The notes beneath the pieces were generated by a model, which saw only the letters and a list, made by a program, of their open reading frames with translations, was not told the DNA's origin and did no database searches. Of a stretch of 64,000 nt of DNA, positions 27,098-36,714 are shown piece by piece. The stretch comes from Muribaculaceae bacterium Isolate-036 (Harlan) (GTDB lineage Bacteria; Bacteroidota; Bacteroidia; Bacteroidales; Muribaculaceae), in NCBI GenBank assembly GCA_003833075.1, contig RIAY01000005.1, positions 124,001-188,000 of the forward strand. Reading direction: 5' to 3'. Within the stretch, counting starts at the first letter, position 1; each line of letters begins with the position of its first letter. The position numbers and the translations under genes were made by a program.

Positions 27098-28483
27098 TTA
27101 TTTGTTTTTTATGATCTGCGCCATAAATTCCGCCTCACAAACTATCTTCTCTCCGACGAAGGCATAACCCTTAACCATCGCGCATCCGCGACGTATCTCC
27201 GTTGTCAAAGCGACACTTAGAATTAGAGTATTTCCCGGAACAACTTTCTGACGGAACTTGACATTGTCAATCTTAAGAAAATATGTTGAATACTTATCCG
27301 GATCCTCAAGATAATTCAACACAAGCACACCTGCGGCCTGAGCCATAGCCTCGACCTGCAGCACACCGGGCATTACGGGTTCCTGAGGGAAATGCCCCGT
27401 AAAGAACGGCTCGTTGACTGTCACATTCTTTACAGCCACACAGTGCTTCTGATCCATCTCTATGATTTTGTCTATAAGGAGGAAGGGATAACGGTGTGGA
27501 AGCAGTTTCTTGATACCGTTAACATCTATAAGCGGCGCGGCATTAGGATTGTAGAGCGGACTTTGCGCTTCCGTATGCTTCACCTCCTTGCGCACCATGC
27601 GCGTAAACTTGTTGTTTACAGTATGACCGGGACGAATGGCAACCACCCTTCCCTTCAGAGGACGGCCGATAAGAGCGAGATCCCCTATGATATCCATAAG
27701 TTTATGTCGTGCCGGCTCATTATCCCATGTAAGTGGCTTTGGATTGATATAGCCGAGTTTGCTGAGATGCATATGAGGCACTTTCACAATATCGCATATT
27801 TCATCGATCTTCTCCTGCGGTATCTCCTGATCATAGATTACAATCGCGTTATCAAGATCACCTCCCTTTATAAGGTTATAATTCAGAAGACCTTCTATCT
27901 CGCGCACAAATACGAATGTCCTTGCGCTGGCAACTTCCTGTTTGAATTCTGCAAGATCGTCAAGAACTGCGAACTGATTGGGAAGCACCGGAGAATTGTA
28001 CTCGACCATGCACTCCACACTGAAACCATCGTCAGGATATATCGTAAGCATGGAACCGGACTCGTCTTTGAACTGAGTCTTTTCCTTTATTATGTAGAAG
28101 TCTTTGTCAGCCGCCTGCTCTTTAAGTCCTACACGCTCTATCTCGTTGACGTAAATGATGGCGCTGCCGTCAAGAATAGGCAGCTCAGGACCATCGACCT
28201 CAATCAGACAGTTGTCTACACCTGCCGCATAAAGTGCCGCAAGAGAATGCTCTACTGTAGAAACCCGGACATCTCCTTTGCCCAGTACTGTGCCGCGCTG
28301 GGTATCCACTACATTCTCAGCCACGGCTGGAATTACAGGCCGATCCTCAAGATCCACACGACAAATACGGTAACCTGTGTTTTCAGGAGCCGGATTGAAA
28401 GTGGCTGTGATATTCAGACCCGAGTGCAAACCTTTCCCTTTTACGGAAAACGATTCGTTAAGTGTTAGCTGTTGCATAATCAA
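27098..28483 (-). CDS. lpxC/fabZ: Bifunctional LpxC deacetylase / FabZ 3-hydroxyacyl-ACP dehydratase
   Basis: 461 residues, a natural fusion. Residues about 1-305 are LpxC, the zinc deacetylase that commits to lipid A (KGKGLHSG near the start, STVEHSLAAL with a zinc His, and HKLMDIIGDLALIGRPLKG). Residues about 320-461 are FabZ of fatty-acid elongation, with LLPHRYPFLLIDKI and the catalytic GHFPQEPVMPGVLQVEAMAQ. The fusion is well known in Bacteroidota and ties use of the 3-hydroxyacyl-ACP pool to both pathways. The first two codons contain alternative ATGs (28483 or 28477). Confidence 0.96.
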   Translation of the reverse strand: MIMQQLTLNESFSVKGKGLHSGLNITATFNPAPENTGYRICRVDLEDRPVIPAVAENVVDTQRGTVLGKGDVRVSTVEHSLAALYAAGVDNCLIEVDGPELPILDGSAIIYVNEIERVGLKEQAADKDFYIIKEKTQFKDESGSMLTIYPDDGFSVECMVEYNSPVLPNQFAVLDDLAEFKQEVASARTFVFVREIEGLLNYNLIKGGDLDNAIVIYDQEIPQEKIDEICDIVKVPHMHLSKLGYINPKPLTWDNEPARHKLMDIIGDLALIGRPLKGRVVAIRPGHTVNNKFTRMVRKEVKHTEAQSPLYNPNAAPLIDVNGIKKLLPHRYPFLLIDKIIEMDQKHCVAVKNVTVNEPFFTGHFPQEPVMPGVLQVEAMAQAAGVLVLNYLEDPDKYSTYFLKIDNVKFRQKVVPGNTLILSVALTTEIRRGCAMVKGYAFVGEKIVCEAEFMAQIIKNK

Positions 28484-28548
28484 TATGTTCAGACCGCGGG
28501 AATCCTGTCAGTGGATTTATTCCGCAGTATTATCATTTTTATTTTTTG

Positions 28549-29547
28549 TTATTTCGTATTTTCAAATAATTCACCGAGACGCTTAAGATATACCTGGGTC
28601 TTCGCGAACTGGCGCAAACCGACTGCAGGATAGCCTATCAGTCTGTTTCCGTCACCTACATTGTTCGGGATACCGGACTGGGCACCGAACTGATTCATAT
28701 TCCCGACATGTATATGACCGGCGAAACCGACCTGCCCGCCAACCTGATTGAAGTCGCCTATTTTGGTTGACCCTGCCACACCGACTTGCGCGGCAAATAC
28801 ATTACCGGTACCGATCTCCACATTGTGGGCGACCTGAATAAGATTGTCAAGTTTTGTCCCCTTGCCAATTCTGGTGGATCCGAATGTTGCACGGTCCACA
28901 GTGGTATTTGCGCCAATCTCCACATCATCGTCAATGACAACATTGCCGATCTGGGGTATCTTTTCATATGTGCCGTCGGGGCGCGGTGCGAATCCGAAAC
29001 CATCGGCTCCTATGACTGCTCCCGAATGTATGATACACTCTTTGCCTATCACACAATCCTGATAGATACGCACCCCGGCACGAATCACACTTCCGTCACC
29101 TATTGTCACATTCTCGCCTATATATGACTGAGGATAGACCTTGACCCCTTTGCCAAGATGCACACCCTTGCCTATATATGCAAAAGCTCCTATATAAGCG
29201 TCATCGGGCACAACGACTCCTTCTGCGATGAAACAAGGTTGTTCGATCCCTTGTGGTCTGGGACGCGTACTCTCCATCGCATTCATCAGATCCGCCAATG
29301 CCACATATGGATCTTTCACGCGGATCAAAACCGGCGAAACCGGACGCTCTACTACAAAATCATCAGAGACCAGAACCGCAGAGGCTTCAGTCTCATAAAT
29401 ATAATGTGAATATTTAGGATTTGCTATAAATGTGACGTAACCGGGTGCAGCTTCCTCTATTTTGGCAAAGCCTGTTAGCCTTACATTCCCGTCGCCTTCA
29501 ACCTTGCCGTCTATCAAAGAGGCGATCAGTTGCGGTGTTAGTTCCAT
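28549..29547 (-). CDS. lpxD: UDP-3-O-(3-hydroxyacyl)glucosamine N-acyltransferase
   Basis: 332 residues. It adds the N-linked acyl chain to the LpxC product. An N-terminal uridine-binding domain (about 1-100) is followed by hexapeptide beta-helix repeats and the catalytic His region ([10 protein letters not shown] near 235). The C-terminal [16 protein letters not shown] is a helical tail. First gene of the lipid A operon; it diverges from the mce gene. Confidence 0.95.
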   Translation of the reverse strand: MELTPQLIASLIDGKVEGDGNVRLTGFAKIEEAAPGYVTFIANPKYSHYIYETEASAVLVSDDFVVERPVSPVLIRVKDPYVALADLMNAMESTRPRPQGIEQPCFIAEGVVVPDDAYIGAFAYIGKGVHLGKGVKVYPQSYIGENVTIGDGSVIRAGVRIYQDCVIGKECIIHSGAVIGADGFGFAPRPDGTYEKIPQIGNVVIDDDVEIGANTTVDRATFGSTRIGKGTKLDNLIQVAHNVEIGTGNVFAAQVGVAGSTKIGDFNQVGGQVGFAGHIHVGNMNQFGAQSGIPNNVGDGNRLIGYPAVGLRQFAKTQVYLKRLGELFENTK

Positions 29548-29567
29548 GTAATCGAATTATGTTTTTG

Positions 29568-29575
29568 CAAAATTA
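29568..29575 (-). promoter_or_regulatory. -7 box of the lipid A operon
   Basis: Read on the minus strand this is TAATTTTG, a TAnnTTTG match about 20 bases before lpxD. The -33 region is weak (TTTC-like). The spacer 29548-29663 holds divergent promoters. Confidence 0.45.
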
Positions 29576-29608
29576 CAAAAAATTTATCATTTACACGAAA
29601 AAAATTGC

Positions 29609-29616
29609 TATATTTG
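29609..29616 (+). promoter_or_regulatory. -7 box of the mce operon
   Basis: TATATTTG matches TAnnTTTG, 48 bases before the mce start. No convincing -33 box was seen at the usual distance. Confidence 0.45.
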
Positions 29617-29663
29617 CACCAAATATTAAAAAGCAATCAAACTAACCTAAATACTAAACTTCA

Positions 29664-30083
29664 ATGAAAATTTCACACATTGAACACATCGGAATAGCCG
29701 TTCCAAATCTGGAGGAGGCTATCAAGTATTATGAAAGCGTGTTGGGTCTCAAATGCTACAAGCAGGAAGTTGTTGAAGATCAGAAAGTGACAACAGCATT
29801 CTTTAAAGTTGGAGACACAAAGATCGAGCTTCTTGAGGCTACTACCCCTGAAAGCACGATTGCAAAATTCATCGAAAAGAACGGCGGTCGCGGTGGTATG
29901 CACCATATGGCATTCGCAGTTGAAGATGGCGTTGCAGAGGCTCTCGCAGAGGCTGAGGAGAAGGGCATCAAGCTTATCGACAAAGCTCCCCGCAAAGGCG
30001 CCGATGGTCTTCAGATAGCATTCCTTCATCCGAAATCGACTGAGGCTGTGCTTACTGAGCTTTGCGAAGACCCCAATAAATAA
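29664..30083 (+). CDS. mce: Methylmalonyl-CoA epimerase
   Basis: 139 residues, vicinal-oxygen-chelate fold. It interconverts (R)- and (S)-methylmalonyl-CoA. Signatures: [18 protein letters not shown] at the start, [12 protein letters not shown], and [14 protein letters not shown] with metal-ligand histidines. It leads the succinate-to-propionate gene set; a hairpin after it may limit read-through into mmdA. Confidence 0.95.
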   Translation: MKISHIEHIGIAVPNLEEAIKYYESVLGLKCYKQEVVEDQKVTTAFFKVGDTKIELLEATTPESTIAKFIEKNGGRGGMHHMAFAVEDGVAEALAEAEEKGIKLIDKAPRKGADGLQIAFLHPKSTEAVLTELCEDPNK

Positions 30084-30094
30084 TGACTTAACAA

Positions 30095-30144
30095 AAGACT
30101 CATTCCGTTTTTCTTACAACTTAAGACGCAACGGAATGGGTCTT
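30095..30144 (+). terminator. Intercistronic hairpin between mce and mmdA
   Basis: Arms 30095-30109 and 30130-30144 pair over 15 bases with one G-T pair and a 20-base loop. The following stretch TGCCTTTAAT is not a strong T-run, so it may attenuate rather than end transcription. Confidence 0.5.
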
Positions 30145-30178
30145 GCCTTTAATACAATAATTTCAAACGCTATATATA

Positions 30179-31732
30179 ATGAGCAAACAGGAAGAAAAAA
30201 TCAGCCAGCTTATAGCAAAAAGAGCTGAAGCTCGTCTTGGCGGCGGCGAAAAAGCTATCGAAAAACAGCATCAGCGCGGCAAATACACTGCCCGCGAGCG
30301 CATCGCCATGCTTCTTGACGAGGGAAGTTTTGAAGAACTCGATATGTTTGTGACGCATCGTTCTACAAACTTCGGAATGGACAAGAAACACCCGCTCGGT
30401 GACGGTGTCGTTACAGGTTTCGGAACAGTGGAAGGTCGCCTGATATATGTTTTCGCACAGGACTTCACCGTGCTTGGCGGTTCTCTTTCAGAAACGATGG
30501 CACAGAAAATCTGCAAGGTGATGGATATGGCAATGAAGATGGGTGCTCCCGTTATCGGTCTTAACGACTCAGGCGGCGCCCGTATTCAGGAAGGTATCAA
30601 CGCCCTTGCCGGCTACTCTGAGATATTCCAGCGCAATATCCTTGCTTCCGGTGTCATTCCCCAGATATCCGCCATCCTCGGTCCTTGCGCCGGCGGTGCG
30701 GTATACAGCCCTGCCCTCACAGATTTCACTATCATGACAAAGGGTCTGTCATACATGTTCCTCACCGGTCCTACGGTTGTCAAGACTGTTACCGGAGAAG
30801 ACGTTTCACAGGAAGACCTCGGTGGTGCGTCAGTTCATTCAACAAAGAGCGGCGTGACTCACTTCGCAGCGGAATCCGAGGAAGAGGCGATTGCCATTGT
30901 ACGTAAGCTTCTGAGCTATATCCCGCAAAACAACCTTGAGGAGACTCCCCTTGTTGCATGCACAGACCCCATCGATCGTCTTGAAGACAAACTCAACGAC
31001 ATCATACCTGACAGCGCGAAACGCAGCTACGACATGTATGACGTGATCGGTGCCATTGTTGACAACGGTGAATTTCTCGAGATCCAGAGGGATTATGCCA
31101 AGAACATCATCATCGGTTTCGCTCGTTTCAACGGTCAGTCTGTCGGTATCGTGGCAAACCAGCCGAAAGTTCTTGCCGGTGTGCTTGATTCCAACGCTTC
31201 ACGCAAGGCTGCACGCTTCGTAAGATTCTGCGATGCATTCAATATTCCGTTGGTGACACTCGTTGACGTGCCCGGATTCCTCCCCGGTACCGGTCAGGAA
31301 TACAACGGTGTGATTCTCCATGGTGCAAAACTCCTTTATGCATACGGAGAAGCTACCGTGCCTAAAGTAACTGTCACATTACGCAAGAGCTACGGCGGAA
31401 GCCATATCGTCATGAGTTGCAAACAGCTCAGAGGTGATGTGAACTACGCTTGGCCCTCTGCTGAAATCGCAGTAATGGGTGCCGAAGGTGCGGTAGGCGT
31501 GCTTTATGCCAAAGAGGCAAAGACTCACGAAAATCCTGCAGAATTCATCAAAGAGAAAGAGGAAGAATATCGTGAGCTCTTCGCTAATCCCTACAATGCG
31601 GCGAAATACGGTTATATCGATGATGTCATCGAACCGCGCAACACCCGTTTCCGCGTGATCAAGGCTCTCAACATGCTCGCCACAAAGAAACAGACTAATC
31701 CTGCCAAGAAACACGGCAATATTCCTTTATAA
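30179..31732 (+). CDS. mmdA: Methylmalonyl-CoA decarboxylase alpha subunit (carboxyltransferase)
   Basis: 517 residues. The crotonase-like carboxyltransferase moves CO2 from (S)-methylmalonyl-CoA to biotin on the MmdC subunit. Motifs: [52 protein letters not shown] and the second half with [18 protein letters not shown] and [13 protein letters not shown]. Propionyl-CoA carboxylase beta subunits are close relatives, but the following OadG-like and membrane beta-subunit genes favour the sodium-pump decarboxylase. Confidence 0.93.
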   Translation: MSKQEEKISQLIAKRAEARLGGGEKAIEKQHQRGKYTARERIAMLLDEGSFEELDMFVTHRSTNFGMDKKHPLGDGVVTGFGTVEGRLIYVFAQDFTVLGGSLSETMAQKICKVMDMAMKMGAPVIGLNDSGGARIQEGINALAGYSEIFQRNILASGVIPQISAILGPCAGGAVYSPALTDFTIMTKGLSYMFLTGPTVVKTVTGEDVSQEDLGGASVHSTKSGVTHFAAESEEEAIAIVRKLLSYIPQNNLEETPLVACTDPIDRLEDKLNDIIPDSAKRSYDMYDVIGAIVDNGEFLEIQRDYAKNIIIGFARFNGQSVGIVANQPKVLAGVLDSNASRKAARFVRFCDAFNIPLVTLVDVPGFLPGTGQEYNGVILHGAKLLYAYGEATVPKVTVTLRKSYGGSHIVMSCKQLRGDVNYAWPSAEIAVMGAEGAVGVLYAKEAKTHENPAEFIKEKEEEYRELFANPYNAAKYGYIDDVIEPRNTRFRVIKALNMLATKKQTNPAKKHGNIPL

Positions 31733-31747
31733 TAAAACAGCACCAAA

Positions 31748-32359
31748 ATGTTAAAGAAATATATTTTGAGTGCGGCATTTTGCGGTCTTATGCTCGCGGC
31801 GACTCCTGTCGCCGCGGCAGTTTCCGCTAATCCGCAGCAAGAATATACAGAAGTCTCCACTCAAGGTGAACAAACTGAGGCAGAGGGCGACTGGGTCGAC
31901 TCCAAAGAGGTGAACACCGTGCAGATGAGCGAGGCTACGCGCAAGGCAATACAGGCTGAAAAAGCACGCAACGCGGCGGAAAACGACAGCAGCGGCGGAG
32001 CGATAACAATTATCGCAATGTGCATCGTGCTTTCCGCGCTTGTCATTCTCAGCATTCTTTTCCTTTGCTTCGGAAAGATTTCTACTGCTGTGATGAGCAG
32101 CAAGAAACGCAAGGCGCATGGCGTGACACCTGAAACATCAGAGGATCATCATGAGGAACTGGATTCAGGTGAGGTTATCGCGGCTATCGGCATGGCTCTT
32201 GCCGAACACTTCGGACAAGGTCACGACATAGAGGACACGATCCTAACAATCAAGAGAATGAAGAAATCCTACTCTCCGTGGAATTCAAAAATCTATAACA
32301 TGCGCCATATTCCGGAGATTTCTCCGGCACATGCCTCCCTGCGCAGACCATTGAAATAA
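31748..32359 (+). CDS. OadG-like membrane subunit of the decarboxylase
   Basis: 203 residues. An N-terminal signal-like stretch (MLKKYILSAAFCGLMLAATP) and one strong membrane helix (about 78-102, GAITIIAMCIVLSALVILSILFLCF) are followed by a lysine-rich cytoplasmic part and an OadG-like conserved tail (IAAIGMALAEHFG, ILTIKRMKKSYSPWNSKIYNMR). In the oxaloacetate/methylmalonyl-CoA family this gamma subunit anchors and helps assemble the complex. It lies 15 bases after mmdA. Confidence 0.8.
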   Translation: MLKKYILSAAFCGLMLAATPVAAAVSANPQQEYTEVSTQGEQTEAEGDWVDSKEVNTVQMSEATRKAIQAEKARNAAENDSSGGAITIIAMCIVLSALVILSILFLCFGKISTAVMSSKKRKAHGVTPETSEDHHEELDSGEVIAAIGMALAEHFGQGHDIEDTILTIKRMKKSYSPWNSKIYNMRHIPEISPAHASLRRPLK

Positions 32360-32428
32360 TTGCACCAGTCTGATTCAACTGACAACAGAGACAAGGTCAG
32401 ACACGCAAAACTTAAAAAACTGATAAAA

Positions 32429-32878
32429 ATGAAAGAATACAAATACAAAATCAACGGATTGAAATTTACAGTATCCGTTGGCGATGTCGTTGACAACGAG
32501 GTAACCGTTGAGGTCAATGGCACTCCTTATATGGTAGAGCTTGACAAAGCAGCTCATGCAAAACCGTCCAAACCTGCCCTCTCACAATCCGGCAAGACCG
32601 CATCGGCTCAGCCCACGGCAGCCCCCACCCAGTCGGTTAAACCGGCTCCCGTCGCAGCAGGCGCGGCTTCAGCTGTCAAAAGTCCGCTTCCCGGAACCAT
32701 ACTGAGTTTTACTGTCAAGGAAGGTGACACTGTCAAGAGTGGCGACACTGTATGCGTTCTCGAGGCCATGAAGATGGAAAACGATGTGCACACAAGCAAA
32801 GGTGGCACGGTAAAGAAGATTCTTGTGAATGCCGGTGATGCCATACTTGAAGGCACGGATATAATGATAATCGAATAA
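32429..32878 (+). CDS. mmdC: Biotin carboxyl-carrier subunit of the decarboxylase
   Basis: 149 residues from ATG 32429; upstream codons of the same frame do not encode a family-like start. The C-terminal biotinyl domain carries the EAMKMEN motif with the biotin-accepting lysine (about residue 115). A flexible Ala/Pro/Thr-rich linker (about 45-80) lets the biotin swing between the carboxyltransferase and the membrane subunit. Confidence 0.93.
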   Translation: MKEYKYKINGLKFTVSVGDVVDNEVTVEVNGTPYMVELDKAAHAKPSKPALSQSGKTASAQPTAAPTQSVKPAPVAAGAASAVKSPLPGTILSFTVKEGDTVKSGDTVCVLEAMKMENDVHTSKGGTVKKILVNAGDAILEGTDIMIIE

Positions 32879-32898
32879 TCCAGTCAATCGATTCCACT

Positions 32899-34068
32899 AT
32901 GATATTAGCAAGTGATTATTCGTTCGGCCAGTTCATGAGTAGCACCGTAGAGAATTTCTGGCAATTCACCGGGTTCCACAATTGCGAATTTACGAACCTC
33001 GTGATGCTTGCCGTAGGTTGCTTCTTTGTATGGCTCGCCATAAAGAAAAACTTCGAGCCTCTTCTTCTTGTGCCGATCGGATTCGGAATGCTCATCGGCA
33101 ATATACCTTTCCAGCCGGGCATGGAGATCGGCATATATGAGGAAGGATCTGTTCTTAACATTCTTTATAACGGTGTTGAAAAAGGATGGTATCCGCCTCT
33201 TATATTTCTTGGCATCGGTGCGATGACCGATTTCTCGGCACTTCTCGCCAACCCGAAACTGATGATTATCGGAGCGTGTGCACAGTTCGGCATCTTCGGC
33301 GCCTATATGCTTGCCCTTCTCTGCGGTTTCGACCCCCTGTCGGCAGGATGTGTGGCTATAATCGGTGGCGCTGACGGTCCTACAGCAATCTTCACCACAT
33401 CCAAGCTCAATCCCAACCTGCTTGGTGCGGTAGCTGTTTCCGCCTATTCCTACATGGCTCTCATACCTCTGATCCAGCCCCCTCTGATGAGACTTTTCAC
33501 AACCCAGAAAGAAAGGCAGATCAAGATGCGCCCTGTGCGTGTTGTAAGCCAGTCGGAGAAGATTATCTTCCCTATCGTGGGCGTTATGCTGACATGCTTC
33601 GTTGTTCCGTCGGCAATTCCATTGCTCGGCATGCTCTTCTTCGGCAACCTGCTTCGTGAAAGCGGCGTGACAACTCGTCTTGCCAAGACCGCGAGCAATG
33701 CCATGACAGATATAGTGACAATTCTTCTCGGTCTTACCGTAGGCGCGTCAACCCAGGCTGACAAGTTCCTTACCGTTGACACGCTTCTTATATTCGGACT
33801 TGGATTTGCAGCATTCATAATAGCATCCTCCGCAGGCGTACTCTCAGTTAAGATTTTCAATCTTTTCCTGCGTCCGGACAAAAAGATCAACCCGCTTATC
33901 GGCAATGCCGGTGTTTCCGCAGTGCCGATGGCAGCACGTATCTCCAACAACCTCGGTCTTGAATACGATCCGACAAACTATCTTCTCATGCACGCCATGG
34001 GGCCGAATGTTGCCGGAGTCATCGGTTCAGCTGTGGCAGCCGGCGTGCTGTTGAGCTTCCTCGGATAA
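32899..34068 (+). CDS. mmdB: Sodium-pumping decarboxylase beta subunit
   Basis: 389 residues and about nine or more membrane segments. It decarboxylates carboxybiotin and exports sodium ions. Typical motifs: GIGAMTDFSALLANP, the sodium/biotin site GGADGPTAIFTTSKL, and NAGVSAVPMAARISN near 334-348. It ends the mce-mmdA-oadG-mmdC-mmdB cluster, so energy released in propionate formation is kept as a sodium gradient. A strong terminator follows. Confidence 0.95.
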   Translation: MILASDYSFGQFMSSTVENFWQFTGFHNCEFTNLVMLAVGCFFVWLAIKKNFEPLLLVPIGFGMLIGNIPFQPGMEIGIYEEGSVLNILYNGVEKGWYPPLIFLGIGAMTDFSALLANPKLMIIGACAQFGIFGAYMLALLCGFDPLSAGCVAIIGGADGPTAIFTTSKLNPNLLGAVAVSAYSYMALIPLIQPPLMRLFTTQKERQIKMRPVRVVSQSEKIIFPIVGVMLTCFVVPSAIPLLGMLFFGNLLRESGVTTRLAKTASNAMTDIVTILLGLTVGASTQADKFLTVDTLLIFGLGFAAFIIASSAGVLSVKIFNLFLRPDKKINPLIGNAGVSAVPMAARISNNLGLEYDPTNYLLMHAMGPNVAGVIGSAVAAGVLLSFLG

Positions 34069-34093
34069 TAACAGGAATTGCCTCGGCAACCTG

Positions 34094-34139
34094 AAAAAAT
34101 ACTCGTCAAGCTTTAAAATAAGCTTGACGAGTATTTTTT
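34094..34139 (+). terminator. Terminator of the decarboxylase operon
   Basis: Arms 34094-34113 and 34120-34139 pair perfectly over 20 bases with a 6-base loop and end in a T-run. The spacer 34140-34331 shows nothing else clear. Confidence 0.9.
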
Positions 34140-34331
34140 TTATTTTTTTTTGTTACTATTGTTGAATAATAACAATAAATGAATTAAATTCGCACTAAAT
34201 ATAAAAACATGCCGATTCTGCATTCCATGAAATACACAAAGTGAGGGAAACAGACATCCCTTGCCGATAAAATGCGGTTAAATCCAAGGCACGTATAATA
34301 AAGGCAAAATTCAAAGTAAAAGAGAAACACT

Positions 34332-34877
34332 ATGGTATATAGATTCAAACTTGTTAGTGACGAAGTGAGCAATTTCGCCCGCGAAATTGAAATCGATTCG
34401 GAAAATACATTTCTGCAGTTGCGCAACGCCGTGCTCGACAGCGTAGATTTTGCAAAAGATGAACTCGACTCATTTTTTCTTTGTGACGACGACTGGCAGA
34501 AACAGGAAGAAATCACTCTTGAAGACATGGGACACACGGCAAGTGACACCGACACTTGGCTGATGGAAGAGACCCCCCTGAGTGAGCTTATCGAAGAAGA
34601 GGGACAGAGGATGATTTTCGTATATGACTATCTGACGGAACGTTCATTCTTTATGGAATTGAAAGAGATCTATCCCAGCCGCACACTGGCAGATCCTGTA
34701 TGCACTTTCAAAAAAGGCAAAGCCCCGAAACAATCCGTCGACCTTGACGAATTCGACAAAAAGATTGATCTCAAGGCTCAGGACAAAATAGAAGATCTTG
34801 ACATAGATGTATTCAGCACCGATGACTTCAATGAGGAAGATCTTGGTGATGGGTTCGACATAATGAACATCAACTGA
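34332..34877 (+). CDS. pRiA4b ORF-3-like (IS1096 passenger TnpR-like) conserved protein
   Basis: 181 residues. The N-terminal MVYRFKLVSDEVSNFAREIEI with the later FLQLRNAVLDSVDF and MIFVYDYLTERSFFMELKEI is the plasmid pRiA4b ORF-3 fold. Despite its family name it is a stable single gene in Bacteroidales and no transposase is near. The C-terminal ~60 residues are very acidic (IEDLDIDVFSTDDFNEEDLG). Function unknown. Confidence 0.75.
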   Translation: MVYRFKLVSDEVSNFAREIEIDSENTFLQLRNAVLDSVDFAKDELDSFFLCDDDWQKQEEITLEDMGHTASDTDTWLMEETPLSELIEEEGQRMIFVYDYLTERSFFMELKEIYPSRTLADPVCTFKKGKAPKQSVDLDEFDKKIDLKAQDKIEDLDIDVFSTDDFNEEDLGDGFDIMNIN

Positions 34878-34898
34878 ACCTCGATATAGAAGCAGAGG

Positions 34899-34959
34899 AA
34901 GTCCAAAAGTTTCCGGCGCCTGTTGAATGATTCAACAGGCGCCGGAAACTTTTGGACTT
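34899..34959. terminator. Long perfect hairpin between convergent genes
   Basis: Arms 34899-34927 and 34931-34959 pair perfectly over 29 bases around a 3-base loop. It lies 21 bases after the stop of the preceding gene and 39 before the end of the gene on the other strand, so it most simply ends both. It is GC-rich in the middle and unusually long for a terminator. Confidence 0.75.
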
Positions 34960-34997
34960 AATTCTAAAGAAATGTGCTCTAAGTCACTTCGCATTCT

Positions 34998-35336
34998 TCA
35001 ATGCCCGAAGAGTTTGCCTAAGAACGACTGTTTCTTCTCCGGTTTGATATGCACTCTCAGCTGATTGCTGTCTTTCCCGAAAAACAGAATATGAGAACGG
35101 AAGACGAATGCTATCACCCTGTCAAACTCAAGAATACCGTATATACTTCTTTTAAGGAACATCCTGAAAGGATTGAACTCCTCAAGATCTTCCACTACGA
35201 CTTCCATATCATCAGAAACGATGTGGTGATGCTCCGTCAAAATACTCAGATAACCGTCAATTCCAAGTTCTGCCATATTTTTACAGGGCTTGGTATATTT
35301 CTTATATATCTCTTTGATGACTTGATCAGTAATCAT
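34998..35336 (-). CDS. Conserved hypothetical protein
   Basis: 112 residues. No family recognised. The N-terminal half is helical (MITDQVIKEIYKKYTKPCKNMAEL), followed by alternating hydrophobic strands (VVVEDLEEFNPFRMFLK, YGILEFDRVIAFVFRSHILFF) and a basic C-terminus (KPEKKQSFLGKLFGH). No signal peptide. It stands alone between two convergent/divergent neighbours. A real gene is likely because the frame is free of stops and the start is clean, but evidence is limited. Confidence 0.6.
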   Translation of the reverse strand: MITDQVIKEIYKKYTKPCKNMAELGIDGYLSILTEHHHIVSDDMEVVVEDLEEFNPFRMFLKRSIYGILEFDRVIAFVFRSHILFFGKDSNQLRVHIKPEKKQSFLGKLFGH

Positions 35337-35463
35337 GGCTATAAACGTTAGGTAATTCTGACAAGTTTATAATGAAGAGGGATTGAAACTGTTTTATATT
35401 AACGGTTTCTAAGAATTAAACAAATATAAAACTGTATTTGTTCATACAGCCGAATGATTTATA

Positions 35464-35504
35464 GACCCCACATTTCGGGAAAGTTTCCTCAGAAATGTGG
35501 GGTC
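35464..35504. terminator. Hairpin downstream of the spt gene
   Basis: Arms 35464-35476 and 35492-35504 pair perfectly over 13 bases with a 15-base loop, 20 bases beyond the spt stop on the minus strand. The T-run is weak. Between 35337 and 35463 nothing else is clear. Confidence 0.5.
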
Positions 35505-35523
35505 CACAAATATTTTATTCTAT

Positions 35524-36714
35524 TTATTTCTTAAGGAGATCGTATTTCCTGAATACTTTCTCTATTGCCTCAAGAGAACGTGTGACCTGTTCTTTGGTGT
35601 GTGTTGCCATAAGTGAGTAACGTATCAACGTGTCATGAGGCGCCACGGCAGGCGACACGACCGGATTGACAAACACGCCCTCGTCAAGAAGATCTCTGGT
35701 AACACGGAATGTCTTGTAATCATCACGGATGAACAATGGTATAATCGGAGTAGATGTATGCCCTATCTCACAACCCATTTCTCTGAAATTCTCAAGCGCA
35801 TAATTGGTTAGTTTCCACAAATGCTCCTGACGCTCCGGCTCGGCAAGCATAATGTCAAGTGCCGCGCTTGCGGCAGCCGTTGACGCGGGCGTAATGGAGG
35901 CTGTAAAAATATATGAGCGGGAATGATGACGAAGGAAGTTCGTAATCACTTTGTCTGTGGCTATGAATCCGCCAAGCGATGCAAACGACTTACTGAATGT
36001 TCCCATGATCAGATCCACATCATCGGTCACTCCGAAATGGTTGCATGTGCCGCGGCCGCCTTTGCCGAAAACACCGATACCGTGCGCCTCGTCTACCATC
36101 ACTGTTGCATTATACTGCTTGGCAAGGCGGACAATCTCAGGAAGATTCGCGACATCTCCCTCCATAGAGAAGACTCCGTCGGTAACTATGAGTTTCACCT
36201 TGTCAGGGTCGCATTTCTTTAGCTGAGTCTCAAGCGACGTCATGTCGTTGTGACGGTATTTGAGATAATTTGAAAACGACAGTCTGCGTCCTTCTATGAT
36301 AGAGGCGTGATCCTGCTCGTCAAGTATGATATAATCCTCACGTCCGGTAAGGGTGGAAACGACTCCGAGGTTCACTCCGAAACCAGTAGAATAAATCATT
36401 GCGTCTTCCTTGCCGACATAATTGGCAATCTTAGCCTCCAGTTCCTTATGAATGTCAAGGGTTCCGTTCAGAAACGGGGAGCCGGCAAGGCCGGTGCCAT
36501 ATTTTCTCGTTGCCTCGACAGCGGCTTCTATCACTTTCGGATGATTGGTAAGACCCATGTAGCTGTTGGAGCCGAACATGAGCACTTTCTTGCCGTTCAT
36601 GAGCACTTCTGTGTTCTGTTCGCTTGAAATGGCGCGAAAATAGGGATAGATACCCGCAGCCTTGGCTTTCTGTGGTGCGTCGTAAACCGATAGTTTCTCT
36701 TGCAAAAGTTTCAT
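35524..36714 (-). CDS. spt: Serine palmitoyltransferase-type alpha-oxoamine synthase
   Basis: 396 residues from ATG 36714; the longer frame to 36771 adds 19 residues without homology. A PLP enzyme that joins serine with a long acyl-CoA to begin sphingolipid synthesis. The start MKLLQEKLSVYDAPQKAK and the body resemble the Bacteroides SPT. Motifs: GSNSYMGLTNHPKV near 50-63, MVDEAHGIGVFG near 207 and the PLP lysine in TFSKSFASLGG near 240. Glycine C-acetyltransferase and BioF are close relatives and cannot be fully excluded without alignment. Confidence 0.88.
   Translation of the reverse strand: MKLLQEKLSVYDAPQKAKAAGIYPYFRAISSEQNTEVLMNGKKVLMFGSNSYMGLTNHPKVIEAAVEATRKYGTGLAGSPFLNGTLDIHKELEAKIANYVGKEDAMIYSTGFGVNLGVVSTLTGREDYIILDEQDHASIIEGRRLSFSNYLKYRHNDMTSLETQLKKCDPDKVKLIVTDGVFSMEGDVANLPEIVRLAKQYNATVMVDEAHGIGVFGKGGRGTCNHFGVTDDVDLIMGTFSKSFASLGGFIATDKVITNFLRHHSRSYIFTASITPASTAAASAALDIMLAEPERQEHLWKLTNYALENFREMGCEIGHTSTPIIPLFIRDDYKTFRVTRDLLDEGVFVNPVVSPAVAPHDTLIRYSLMATHTKEQVTRSLEAIEKVFRKYDLLKK

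Noticed and set aside
27392..28468. 358-codon plus-strand frame
   Set aside because: It is a shadow of lpxC-fabZ with no start signal and a low-complexity, Cys/Arg-rich translation.
34332..34877. Insertion sequence suggested by the family name IS1096 passenger
   Set aside because: No transposase, no terminal repeats and a clean chromosomal setting.
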